Position numbers and translations under genes: made by a program
Assembly (NCBI GenBank): GCA_020055645.1
Contig: CM034549.1
Coordinates: 744,001 to 808,000, forward strand
DNA from: Tomocerus qinae
Taxonomy: Eukaryota > Arthropoda > Collembola > Entomobryomorpha > Tomoceridae
Length of the DNA stretch: 64,000 bases
Reading direction: 5' to 3'
The notes under the pieces: generated by a model
What the model was told of the DNA's origin: nothing
The model's input: only the letters and a program-made list of their open reading frames with translations
The model's database searches: none
In this document: positions 32,861 to 42,828 of the stretch, one piece after another
Numbering within the stretch: position 1 is the stretch's first letter
How the letters are laid out: every line of letters begins with the position of its first letter

Positions 32861-34643
32861 CCATTTAAGTATACCTGGTAATGCTGGTAAGCCTTTTTGA
32901 AGAAAGAAAGTTAGAGATAGGGGACATTTATCACTTGTAATGAGATCGTTGCATAATTTCCGAGCCATTATTATTAGATTGCATATTCCTTTCTCGCGAC
33001 TGGATGACTTTCTCCTTAGGCTTAGACCCCCCCTCCCTCCCTTTTTTTCATTAGTGTGTCCTTAGTTAGATTTAGTTAGGTCTCCTAAATAGCAATGGCA
33101 TTCACGTACACTTGCTCAGACTTGTTTATATACTGTGCATGGATGTAGTGGAATGTTGATATAAAAAGTAGTGTAAGTGGACTAGATTAATTTATGAACT
33201 AGAGGTAAGTAAATAAATATGAGTGAGGAGAATTAATCGCGGCGAGTAAGACCAACTAAACTCGCATTACTTTCTCCTACCTCCAGCTTGAATACCAACA
33301 ACCTAACCAACTACTATACCTATAAAACTCCACTCTGCTCCATTCTATGTGTCCTTTTATACTCTCTATTAATGTTCTTACTAACAGGGTCTAAATTGCA
33401 AACTTAGCATGCTTTAATCAAAAAAGCCATCGGTTTTGAGGAAGTCACAAAATAAAGAATCATTAATCATTAAATTACAAAATATTGGGATGTTGAAAAA
33501 ACGGAAGTGTCAGCTATTCTAGCCACTCCTAGCCACAGAAATCACCCACAAGAAAACAAAAATGCCATAAAAAGGAGAAAAAACCGGGACCGAAGGGAGT
33601 ATTTTAAATTTGGTTTTGACAATGTAAACGAAAAATTAGATTTCTTACAAATCTAATTTAAACTTTTATTCTTACAAATTTTATACTGAAGATATGAAAA
33701 TTCTATTATTCCCCTTTAAGCCATTATCCAGGAATCATTTTTTCAGGTCTCCACAAGCTTATAGGTTTTTTTGCCATCATAATGTGTGGCTGGCTTCTTC
33801 ACTTGAATGCCCACTAATGGTTTTCTCTGTACCTGTGGCAAAAAAGAAAAAAGGTTTTAGGTCGTACAGGTTTTTGCCGTATTGCAAAAAGCCTGGTGGT
33901 GGCGGGTGTTGTTTGTAACTGTTTGCAGTGGCATGCAGAAGTGGAATAGGGAAATACAGAATGGGTAGTTGACTGAGTGTGCTAAATTATAGGCCGGAAC
34001 AGTTGATTCGATTTACTCTCTTGGAGGAGAAAAGATGTTGGCTGTTCTTACTACTTTCTCCACATTCTCTCTCCCTTCCTCTCTTAATACTCTATTCAGT
34101 ATTACACGGCCATCTAACATCTAATATATTGTATTTAGGTATATCCCAATGCAGAATGTAAACTAGTCTCACTTTAGTTCTCTAGCACTTTCACAAACAT
34201 TTCAAATCTTTCCGACATGTCCGACAATCGTAAAAAGTCTACAAATTCAAGAATATCAATCCTCAATTTGATTTCTAAAGCCTAGTTTTGAGTGTCATTT
34301 TCTTTTTCACTTCACAAAAGAATATTTCCAACTAAAATTTTAACCTCCCTCCATTATTGATATGTTTTATTTATTGAAAAAAGACTCTCATTTCCTTTTC
34401 GCTTGAAAAGGGACTGAGTTTCATAGGAAAACTGAATTGAGGACTGAATTTCAAAAAAGTCTCTCGCGTGTGGCAAGGGTTATGTCCCTTCTAGGCGTTC
34501 TAGCCAGGGTGTTTTTTCTATTTCTATGCGGCATACGAGTTACTATGAACGCCACTTTTCTTTTCTGAATAGACCTCGAAAACGAAAAGATTGAAAGATA
34601 AGAATACAATCAATGAAAGCCCTCGTTCGACTGGGCTCACCGA

Positions 34644-35397
34644 CAAGGACGTATTTAGGGGGGGTGCTAGGGTGCTTAAGCACCCCCTAAATATTTTGAA
34701 AACACACTAGATATTATCGCGTTTTCACCACTTATGTAATATTCAAGTATTTAATTCCAAATTGGAGGAAACATATTATTTTCTTTTTCATGACACAATA
34801 ACATATATTTTATTTTCGAGCATTTTCGAATATGTTTGAACATTTTCGAATCCTTTTTTCCCTGTATTGAACCTTAGGATCTGAGATTTCTATATATTGT
34901 TACAAAATGGAAATGTGATTAACAATTGACCACTTCTGAAAAGAGGTTTTTTGTTTAAAACATCTAAAACTAAATCCCAGCCCCTTAATTTTGATATAAA
35001 GTGGATTTTTTTGACAAAGATTAAAAATCATTAATTTTTTCGCGCTTCGCGCGTATATTTTTCTTTTTTACTAATATAATGATGCAAGCACGTATTGAGG
35101 GATGGGCTTTACCAAAATCAACGAAAAGAGGCATTTTTTCTCACAATCACAAAAAATTTCGCGCTCCGCGCGATCATTTCCTTTTTCAGGCCTTTTTTGA
35201 CTCCTTTCCGCCAAAAAAATCTAAAAATTTTCGCCCTACGCGCAAGTAAATATCACTAAAATATCTATTGGAATTAGCCCCTTCCGAAACTCAGTTCCGT
35301 ATACGTGCTTGTAATGACGGTTCTAATTGCTTGATTTATGTAATACTCATTTTTAGAAATTAGCACCCCCTAGATCCAATTTCTAGATACGCCCTTG
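34644..35397. mobile_element. hAT-type MITE of the CAAGCACGTAT family, outer copy
   Basis: Ends CAAGGACGTATTTAG and CTAGATACGCCCTTG are inverted repeats, and CTCACCGA flanks both sides (34636-34643 and 35398-35405). The body contains TTCGCGCTTCGCGCG palindromes. A second member of the family is inserted at 35085-35311. Confidence 0.85.
35085..35311. mobile_element. hAT-type MITE nested in the previous element
   Basis: Ends CAAGCACGTATTGAGG and CCGTATACGTGCTTG; flanks TAATGATG (35077-35084) and TAATGACG (35312-35319) are an 8-bp duplication with one change. It holds CGCGCTCCGCGCG and AAAATTTTCGCCCTACGCG. Confidence 0.82.
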
Positions 35398-35567
35398 CTC
35401 ACCGAGGTATATGCGTACCTATTGAAAGAGTGCACAGTGGGTCTAATCTATAATAAAAGTGGACATAACGGCGTAGTGTAATGAATAATGAGTAGGGACT
35501 ATGCGATGGTTGAAGAGCATGAATTAAACATTGTAGAGTGGCCCACAAATAAATAAAGCACAGAACA

Positions 35568-35917
35568 CTCAAAAATTAAACAATTAAAACTTATTTTAAA
35601 ATCAATATTTTTAAAAGTTATAAAGCGAATTGTTTCTAAAAACAAAAACTCACACAAAAACATTTTCGCATAAAAGCCAAATGTTTCGAAAAAGTCTCAC
35701 AAAAAATGACGATTGTTTAGACCAATTCACACATAAAACGAAGTTTTCTTATCAATGGGAATTGTTTAGACCAATTCGCACAATTTGAAATTACACGCAA
35801 TTTCTTTATTTGTAGGAGTTTGCCGATACAGTTCGTATCATTTTTTTGTTCGAGGTTCGCTTTATAATTTTTAAAAATATTGATTTAAAAATAAGTTTTA
35901 ATGGTTTAATTTTATAT
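35568..35917. mobile_element. Hairpin MITE with about 60-bp inverted arms
   Basis: AAAACTTATTTTAAAATCAA with TTATAAAGCGAA (about 35570-35632) is the inverse of TTCGCTTTATAA with TTGATTTAAAAATAAG (about 35855-35915). The interior holds two copies of GGGAATTGTTTAGACCAATTC-like sequence. The element ends where the next array begins. Confidence 0.7.
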
Positions 35918-35935
35918 ATTATATATGTATGTAGT

Positions 35936-36325
35936 ATATATGTTTTAAATATTCGAAACTGTTCGAAAATATTCAAAACTGTTCGAAAATATTCGAAACT
36001 GTTCGAAAATATTCAAAACTGTTCAAAAATATTCGAAACTGTTCGAAAATATTCAAAACTGTTTGAAAATATTCGAAACTGTTCGAAAATATTCGAAACT
36101 GTTCGAAAATATTCAAAACTGTTTGAAAATATTCGAAACTGTTCGAAAATATTCAAAACTGTTCGAAAATATTCGAAACTGTTCGAAAATATTCGAAAAT
36201 GTTCGAAAATATTCGAAAGTGTTCGAAAATATTCGAAAATATTTGAAACTGTTCGAAAATATTCGAAACTGTTCAAAAATATTCGAAACTGTTCGAAAAT
36301 ATTCGAAACTGCTCGAATTTATTCT
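35936..36325. repeat. 20-bp array ATTCGAAACTGTTCGAAAAT
   Basis: About 19 units of 20 bp containing two TTCGAA cores each. It produces long frames of NCSKIFETVRKYSKLFE-type repeats that are artefacts of the repeat. The open frame continues to 36727 in non-repetitive sequence that I do not recognise as any protein. Confidence 0.93.
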
Positions 36326-37895
36326 GAAATTTACATTGCTGCAGTGCGGTACTGTTGGTTGTTGTGTGTGTTGGTGTTGGGTGCTTGTCGTAGTGGACTT
36401 CGGGTATGGTTGCTACGAGGAGGCTTACTACTTTTTGGAACTCTTACTACACGAGTGTATTGGTTTATTCCTGTTGGCACACAATTTGGGATCCATATTT
36501 ACCGCTTCGACTACTTGTATAGGGGCAACGGAACGGAGGGATCTGTCGCTGTCCCCGTCACTGGAGTCACTAAATTGGCTATCTCAGACATAAACTGCAT
36601 GACATTTAATCCCTATTGCCAAATTCTTCCATTCTGTCACACTACCAGAAGAACAGGAATTGAAATACATTATGCGATTGTTGATGCGTACAGCAACTGC
36701 GCCAGTGTCAAAGCTTTATTACAGTGACAATAGCAGATTATTAGTTAGCGGAGCTGGTTTCTGAGAATACCCTATCTGCATGATGTATCTGTTTGTAAGA
36801 CTGATAACTCAAGAACCGTTTGAAATAATCAGTTCATTCAAACCTCTTGCACGTAATCTAGATGTTAAGCCGCACCTCAAAACACTTATGGGCAAATGAT
36901 TAAAAAAACCAAAAACCGTTGTACTTTTTAGTTCTCCACACCATCGTAGTACGTCAGTATACTCAGTAGACCTCATTCGAAAGGTTATCTGTCAAGTCTA
37001 AAAAGCTAAATGTCAGTAACAAATTCAGACAGATGAGCCTCCCCTCTGCTCACTATCAGGGACGGGGTCCAGAGAGTTTGGACCCCCATGAAAACTAGAT
37101 TTAATTTAATATGGATTCCACATCTACATAAGGGAGTATCATAATGCATGTTAAAACTGTCGTTACATTTGGCGAAATTCCTCCCGAACCAAGTATTTGA
37201 TTTTGATGGTACTTACAGATTTGGAACACAGGAATATCCAGTTACAGGGTATATCGGCAATATTTTGCCCCATTGTGACTAACTTTTTTTTGCAAACAAC
37301 ATAGAATAGATCATTTTAATTACTTGCTGTAAGGAGCAACTGTTGATACAACTACTATTATGTTGACATACAAAATAGACAGTAGGCATACTAAAGGGCT
37401 TAGTTAGGGTAGATTTTTCGGTTATACATCATCAATATTGCAGGTCACTGCATTAGCGTATTACTCTCTCTGAAATTATACACATACAATTAAAATTAAG
37501 CTAGTCTAGTCTATTACCACTGCACTGAAGTGCTGTGGTGGGGCATCTATCGAAGCGCTCCATTTACACACAGAACATCTACATTACACACTTTTCTTAC
37601 ATAAAATATTTTAGGTAAATAAATAAAATAAATTCCATAATTTATTCGGAAATGTAATGTATTTGGAAGTTCTTTATGCAAGGCAAATATAGGGTTTAGT
37701 ACTAGACAAAGAGTTTGTCCACCGATATAAGAGTCCTTTCCTCACCATTTCCTCACCTGTCTATAAGCAAACTCACTATAGAAATTTAGCCGTCTTGGTA
37801 AAGATCAATAAATTTCTGAACTCAAAGTTTATTTGTCATTAGTCTCATTTATGAAAGAGCATCTATTTTAACCAATATTTACCTATACCTGTTTC

Positions 37896-38068
37896 CAAGC
37901 ACGTATCCAGAAATTTGACCTAAGGGGGGCACAGGAAATAAATAGTAAATTTATGGTATATTCGGGCGAAGCGCGAAATTTTTTTGGTGTTTTAACCTTT
38001 TTTGACTAAAAAATCGTATTTTTTGGGACCTCAGGGGGGCCCGGGCCCCCCCTCTGGATACGTGCTTG
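37896..38068. mobile_element. hAT-type MITE of the CAAGCACGTAT family, intact
   Basis: Perfect ends CAAGCACGTATCCAGA and TCTGGATACGTGCTTG, 173 bp, flanked by CCTGTTTC on both sides (37888-37895 and 38069-38076). The perfect termini and perfect duplication make this the best reference copy of the family in the window. Confidence 0.92.
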
Positions 38069-38264
38069 CCTGTTTCTAAATGTTATTATATGTCCCTAAA
38101 TGGAAGGTAGTCAATTAAAATCGTATGTTGTACAGCAGATGGCGTTGGACGAGAGGTAATTATGATCTGGTTGTGAGTTGTGAGAGATGGAGGTTGTAAA
38201 CGTATGGATGAGTATTAGTTGGACAAGAAAACGCATATGTTTCTGTCCAAGGGCTCGGTATCCC

Positions 38265-38488
38265 CAGTGTTCGATGACCAGCCGGCTGGTTGGTTAAAAT
38301 GGCTGGCTAAAATGGCCGGCCGGTTGAAATTCTTTTTAGCCAGTGGCTAAATTGGCCAAAATGGCTAAAATGGCCAAAAATAGTCAAACTATGCGAACTG
38401 AGAAAATCATCCTTGATTTGGCGGAAAATTTGAAAACCCATGATTTTTGGCCATTTCAGCCAATTTAGCCGGCTAAAATGGAACACTG
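38265..38488. mobile_element. hAT MITE of the GGCTAAAATGG family with perfect target duplication
   Basis: Ends CAGTGTTCGATG and TGGAACACTG, flanked by GGTATCCC at 38257-38264 and 38489-38496. The body is repeated GGCTAAAATGGCC, CCAGCCGGC and TGGCCAAAAATA. Confidence 0.92.
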
Positions 38489-38536
38489 GGTATCCCTATA
38501 ATATTTTAACTGTAGTATAAGGATGAAGTAAGGTAC

Positions 38537-38578
38537 GACCAAACTACCAATCCCAATAGTGGGATTGGTAGTTTGGTC
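38537..38578. repeat. Perfect 19-bp-stem hairpin with 4-nt loop
   Basis: GACCAAACTACCAATCCCA (38537-38555), loop ATAG, then the exact complement (38560-38578). Confidence 0.9.
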
Positions 38579-38643
38579 AGGGAAAAAAGGACCTTTTTTA
38601 CCCTTAAATTTTTTGCCTTTTTTATAAAATAGGTAAGAGTAAG

Positions 38644-38740
38644 TTTTAAAAAAAGCAGTCCTTTTTTGATGTATCAACTACCTTGCTTCCACTTTAAATA
38701 TATGTAAATAAGGTAAAAAGGACTGCTTTTAAAAAATAAA
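38644..38740. repeat. Inverted repeat around AAGCAGTCCTTTTT
   Basis: TTTTAAAAAAAGCAGTCC with TTTTTT (38644-38667) and AAAAAGGACTGCTTTTAAA (about 38715-38735) face each other across about 47 bp. Together with the 38537 hairpin and the AGGACCTTTTTTACC motif it suggests a small decayed foldback element at 38510-38790. Confidence 0.65.
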
Positions 38741-39229
38741 AAATTAGCACTTTTTTTTAACTTTTTTTATAAAAATGGAGTGCTTGACTTTGGTTGAGGA
38801 GTGCATCTGTTGTTGGTTGGTGGATGGTGGAATACAGCCAAGCACAGATGTTCTCGGCACTCTCCTCCACTACTGCTGTGCTTACTCAACTACACCTACA
38901 AACTTCTTAATTCCTTCCAAACTCAAACAAAACGAAAGTACTTAGCAGACGCGCAACCATCTGAAAAATAAATCACAGAGCCCGAGATATTGAGATATTC
39001 CTCCGTTTTCTAAATAAATAATCATTTTTCAATTTTCCCTTCCCTATATCATATCACGATTAAATCTCAAAAATATAATTTATTGTCTGCTTCAATCGAA
39101 GTTGCTTTTGGACACCGTAATGATTTTCAACAATTGAAAACTACTCACTACTCACTAGTCATATCTTGCAATATTAAATTGCGATGCTAGGTCATTTTAA
39201 TATTAACCTTCTTAACAATGACCCTCCTA

Positions 39230-39664
39230 CCTCCTAGTCGTAATATAATTAATTTGCCTAAAACATTTGATTTTACGTTGACTGGTTCGGATCATAGATA
39301 CACTATGCTTACCCTACATAAATCTAATGTTAAATTCGAATCTGAGATTATTTATTACAGAAACTATAATAAGTTCAATTGAAATGAGCTAAACTTAAAA
39401 ATTAGCAAAATTAATTGCGATACATTTGGTGACTGAAATTTTCTAAGTTAGTAATAAGTTCATTCCACTACGTAAAGGCCATAATGAAGCACATCTTTCA
39501 CCATGGCTAAATGAAACACATGCGCCGGGACTTCGTTCACTTATCAGAAACATGAATTAAAAAATAAACTGGATAAAAAATACGATCCTAAATAATTTTC
39601 TGACTATAAACGTACGAAATACCTATTTAGCAAACAAATAGCACGTGCCTAAAAAGATTACTTT
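39230..39664 (+). pseudogene. LINE endonuclease remnant, interrupted by a MULE-like element
   Basis: Frame with NLPKTFDFTLTGSDHRYTML near 39255-39310; the S-D-H-R/x-Y element is typical of the end of the apurinic endonuclease domain of Jockey/CR1-type LINEs, followed by a YYRNYNKFN segment like the linker before reverse transcriptase. Frameshifts and stops are frequent. Sequence resuming after the inserted element (40699 on) is too decayed to read. Confidence 0.45.
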
Positions 39665-40689
39665 GGTTGGATTGCATAAAAGGGGGCCGAAATGTTAAAG
39701 TCCGGCAGGTACCCCGTATCTCAGAATATTTAGACGTGACCCCTAATGTTTCAATGGATCTTTTCCGGACATGAACTGGAGGGTCCGTTCCCATCCTCAA
39801 CACCCCCGGAGGGGTCTAGGCAAAATGGGATTCCACGGGATTTTGATAGACCATCTGAGCAAAGTTTCACCCAACCCTACCAAACCTAGCCTAATAATTT
39901 TCATAAAAACTATCAAAACTCTTTGTTTGTTTATTTTATTTAGGTTAGGGTTATTTTGTTTAGGCTAGGTTAGATTACGCTATTTTCTTAAGGTTAGGTT
40001 AGATTACGCTATTTTGTTTAGGTTAGGTTATATTATTACGCTATTTTGTTTAGGTTAGGTTAGATTACGCTATTTTGTTTAGGTTAGGTTATATTACGCT
40101 ATTTATTTTAGGTTAGGTTAGATTACGCTATTTTGTTTAGGTTAGGTTATATTACGCTATTTTGTTTAGGTTAGGTTAGATTACGCTATTTTGTTTAGGT
40201 TAGGTTATATTACGCTATTTTGTTTAGGTTAGGTTATATTGCGCTATTTTGTTTAGATTAGGTTAGATTACGCTATTTATTTTAGGTTAGGTTAGATTAC
40301 GCTATTTTGTTTAGGTTAGGTTATATTACGCTATTTTGTTTAGGTTAGGTTAGATTACGTTATTTTGTTTAGGTTAGGTTAGATTACGTTATTTTGTTTA
40401 GGTAAGGTTAGATTAGATTACGTTATTTTGTTTAGGTTAGGTTAGATTACGTTATTTTGTTTAGGTAAGATTGGAGGGTGTTCGGGGGACTAGGGGGTCG
40501 ACATTTGTCAAAATACGGTGGAATCTCATTTTGCCCCATACCCCTTTTGGGGGGTTTTGAGGGTAGGAACGTACCCTTCAGGTCATGTCTGGTGAAAATC
40601 CGGCGAGACATTAGGGTGTCAAGTCTAAATATTCGGAGATACGTGGTGCTTTTATAAGCCTTTTCGGCCCCCTTTTGTGCAATCCCACC
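39665..40689. mobile_element. MULE-like non-autonomous element with TTAGG-bearing 29-bp array
   Basis: GATTACTTT flanks both sides (39656-39664 and 40690-40698), a 9-bp target duplication. Ends GGTTGGATTGCATAAAAGGG and, inverted, GGTGGGATTGCACAAAAGGG match closely, and the inverted similarity extends about 180 bp inward (for example GGTACCCCGTATCTCAG versus CACCACGTATCTCCG; GGGTCCGTTCCCATCCTC versus GGGTACGTTCCTACCCTC). The core is the 29-bp array at 39935-40470. Confidence 0.88.
39935..40470. repeat. 29-bp array containing (TTAGG)2
   Basis: About 18 units typified by GATTACGCTATTTTG followed by TTTAGGTTAGGTTA. Each unit carries two tandem TTAGG, the arthropod telomeric motif, in the same orientation. 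Some units have GATTAGATTAC or ATTTATTTTAGG variants. Confidence 0.93.
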
Positions 40690-41643
40690 GATTACTTTAT
40701 TAAGGTTGGGATAAGTTGTACTCTTTTACATTGAAATGTCGACAAAAATCTCGAGTAAGGTTGAATGTAAGTGAAAAGTTTTAATGTATATTTAAAGAAC
40801 GGATCTAGACCTCGGACCCAAGGCTCTTACATTTTCAAAATGTGGCTTGGTGACCGAGAAATCGTCACCGATATTTTCGAGCCATTAAACAACCGCGCGA
40901 TATAATCAATCACATATAATAAGATTATTTCATTTTTATTGGGGGCTGACGCCCCCAAACCCCGCTGGGGGGTATTATAGTTGGTATGATTCTAGTCGTG
41001 AGAGGGGAACCAGTAAATGTTGCACCCAATTTTGCTATTTAACTCGGCCTTCTCACTGCTTTCGTCCTCTGTCTTTGCTATTTATTTCCTGGACTTACTG
41101 GCTATAACATGCAATGAGACTCAACAATGACCTCCACGAATATTTCAAAGTGCAGTGCTATAATATTCTGTATTCTCATTTCAATACGTAAAATTTTTCG
41201 CGATCTGACGTAAAACTCCTTACGACATTAACTTCTAACGCGGGAAAAAGCTAATACAAGGCGCCTCGCTCATTTTAACCATTAATATTATTAAGCATAC
41301 GTACTCATCAACAACATAGTAAAGCAATAATGAATTCTCATCTGGAATGCTTTACTTTGTTTTATAAATTAAAAATACTGAAAGTGGTTTAAAAATTTCG
41401 AATGTTTTTTAAATGTAGAGAATTTTTTTCTCTATTTTATGACACTAAAATCTAATTTTTGTAAACAGATATCGTTAAGACATTAACGTTAGACCGGGCC
41501 ACAAATATTAATGTTTCATTGATTTCTTCTAACAAAAACCAGATAAATCCAAAATTTTAAAATATTATTAGATTGATTAAACAAACTCCAACTCCATGTG
41601 AAATAGTTCAAATTTTTCTTTTATTTCAATAACCAGCAGTTAC

Positions 41644-42126
41644 CGGTTTCGAAAGTTCTTTTTCAAACTGCAAAAGATGATGTTTTACATAAAAAAGTAA
41701 AACACACACAATTTTTAGTATTATATTATTTTTTAAGTTTGTAAATAAAAATAGTATATTTATGCCATTGGGGTCTGCCTGCTTATAATTTAGACACATT
41801 GATGAGATGAAAAAATGGATAGATAGATACATTTGAATTAAGCCCTGCAAAAGTTATAATACATATAAAATTAGTCATATTAGGCAACATAATCTACCAC
41901 ATTAAGCTTTAGATATCAACTAAATATAATATAACATTAACAAATGATATTAAGGTATTAACCAAAAACTATATTATATACAATTATTAAATACTTTGTA
42001 TTATCGATAATAATTAAATATGTTAAAATATCGATAATTTGACTTTAATTGTATTATTAATTAGGCCATAAGTTATATTTAATAATAATTCAATTTTAAG
42101 CCCTTAAGTAGAATTCGAAACCGGTT
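41644..42126. mobile_element. Possible MITE bounded by ACCGGTTTCGAA inverted repeats
   Basis: GTTACCGGTTTCGAAAG near 41638 and ATTCGAAACCGGTTGG near 42113 are inverted. The interior is AT-rich without a gene. No target duplication was identified. Confidence 0.4.
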
Positions 42127-42203
42127 GGCTAAAGAAAGAAAATAAAATGCCGCATAGCGCCTATACATAGTCTTTAACAGAGTTTTAGGGTCTTATTTTG
42201 AAT

Positions 42204-42443
42204 AAAGGACGTATTGAGGTAGAAACCCTTATAGGCTGAAGCCCCACCCCAAAATCCAAGAAAAAAGATATTTTTTCTCAAAATAGCAAAAAAAATGATT
42301 ATTTGCCATTTTTAGGCCAGTTTTGACTAATTTTTTAACAATAATTGACAAAGTTTTTCGCGCTGCGCGCGAATATATGTAATTGAGATATAAGTATCAC
42401 ATATTATAGTCCCTCCCGAAACTCATTTCTGTACACGTACTTG
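42204..42443. mobile_element. hAT-type MITE of the CAAGCACGTAT family, diverged
   Basis: Ends AAAGGACGTATTGAGG and TGTACACGTACTTG; flanks TTTTGAAT and TTTTGTTT share 6 of 8 bases. It contains the family palindrome TTTTCGCGCTGCGCGCGAA near 42355. Confidence 0.7.
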
Positions 42444-42644
42444 TTTTGTTTTCAGTAACATTCAAAAATTTATAAAAAAATTTCCCGCTAATTATTCATA
42501 TGCCAAATTCATTTAAAATAGAAAAAATTCGTAGATTTGAATTAATATCATAATTTGCATATTTGTGAGTTATTATTATGGGGCCTCGCGCGAACATTTT
42601 GCCCAGGGCCTCGCAAATCCTACTGCGCAAAGGGATATCCCGTA

Positions 42645-42828
42645 CAGTGTTCAGTGACCGGCCATTTTAACCAGCCAGCCGGCCGGCTAAAATGGCTGGC
42701 CAAAAAGCTTGTTAGCCGGCTAAAATCGAACTGTAGGGTTCGGAGACCGGCCATTTTAGCCGGCAGGCTGGCTAATATGACTAGCCGGCTGGTCAAAAAG
42801 CTTTTTAGCCGGCTAAAATGGAACACTG
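42645..42828. mobile_element. hAT MITE of the GGCTAAAATGG family with perfect target duplication
   Basis: Ends CAGTGTTCAGTGACC and TGGAACACTG, flanked by ATCCCGTA at 42637-42644 and 42829-42836. The body is two similar halves, each with GGCCATTTTA, GCCGGCTAAAAT and AAAGCTT, suggesting a head-to-tail dimer. Confidence 0.92.

Noticed and set aside
35846..36727. 293-codon frame covering the TTCGAA array and the following 400 bp
   Set aside because: The first half is satellite. The tail (ending SNCASVKALLQ) matches no family I know, and another frame is also open over part of it.
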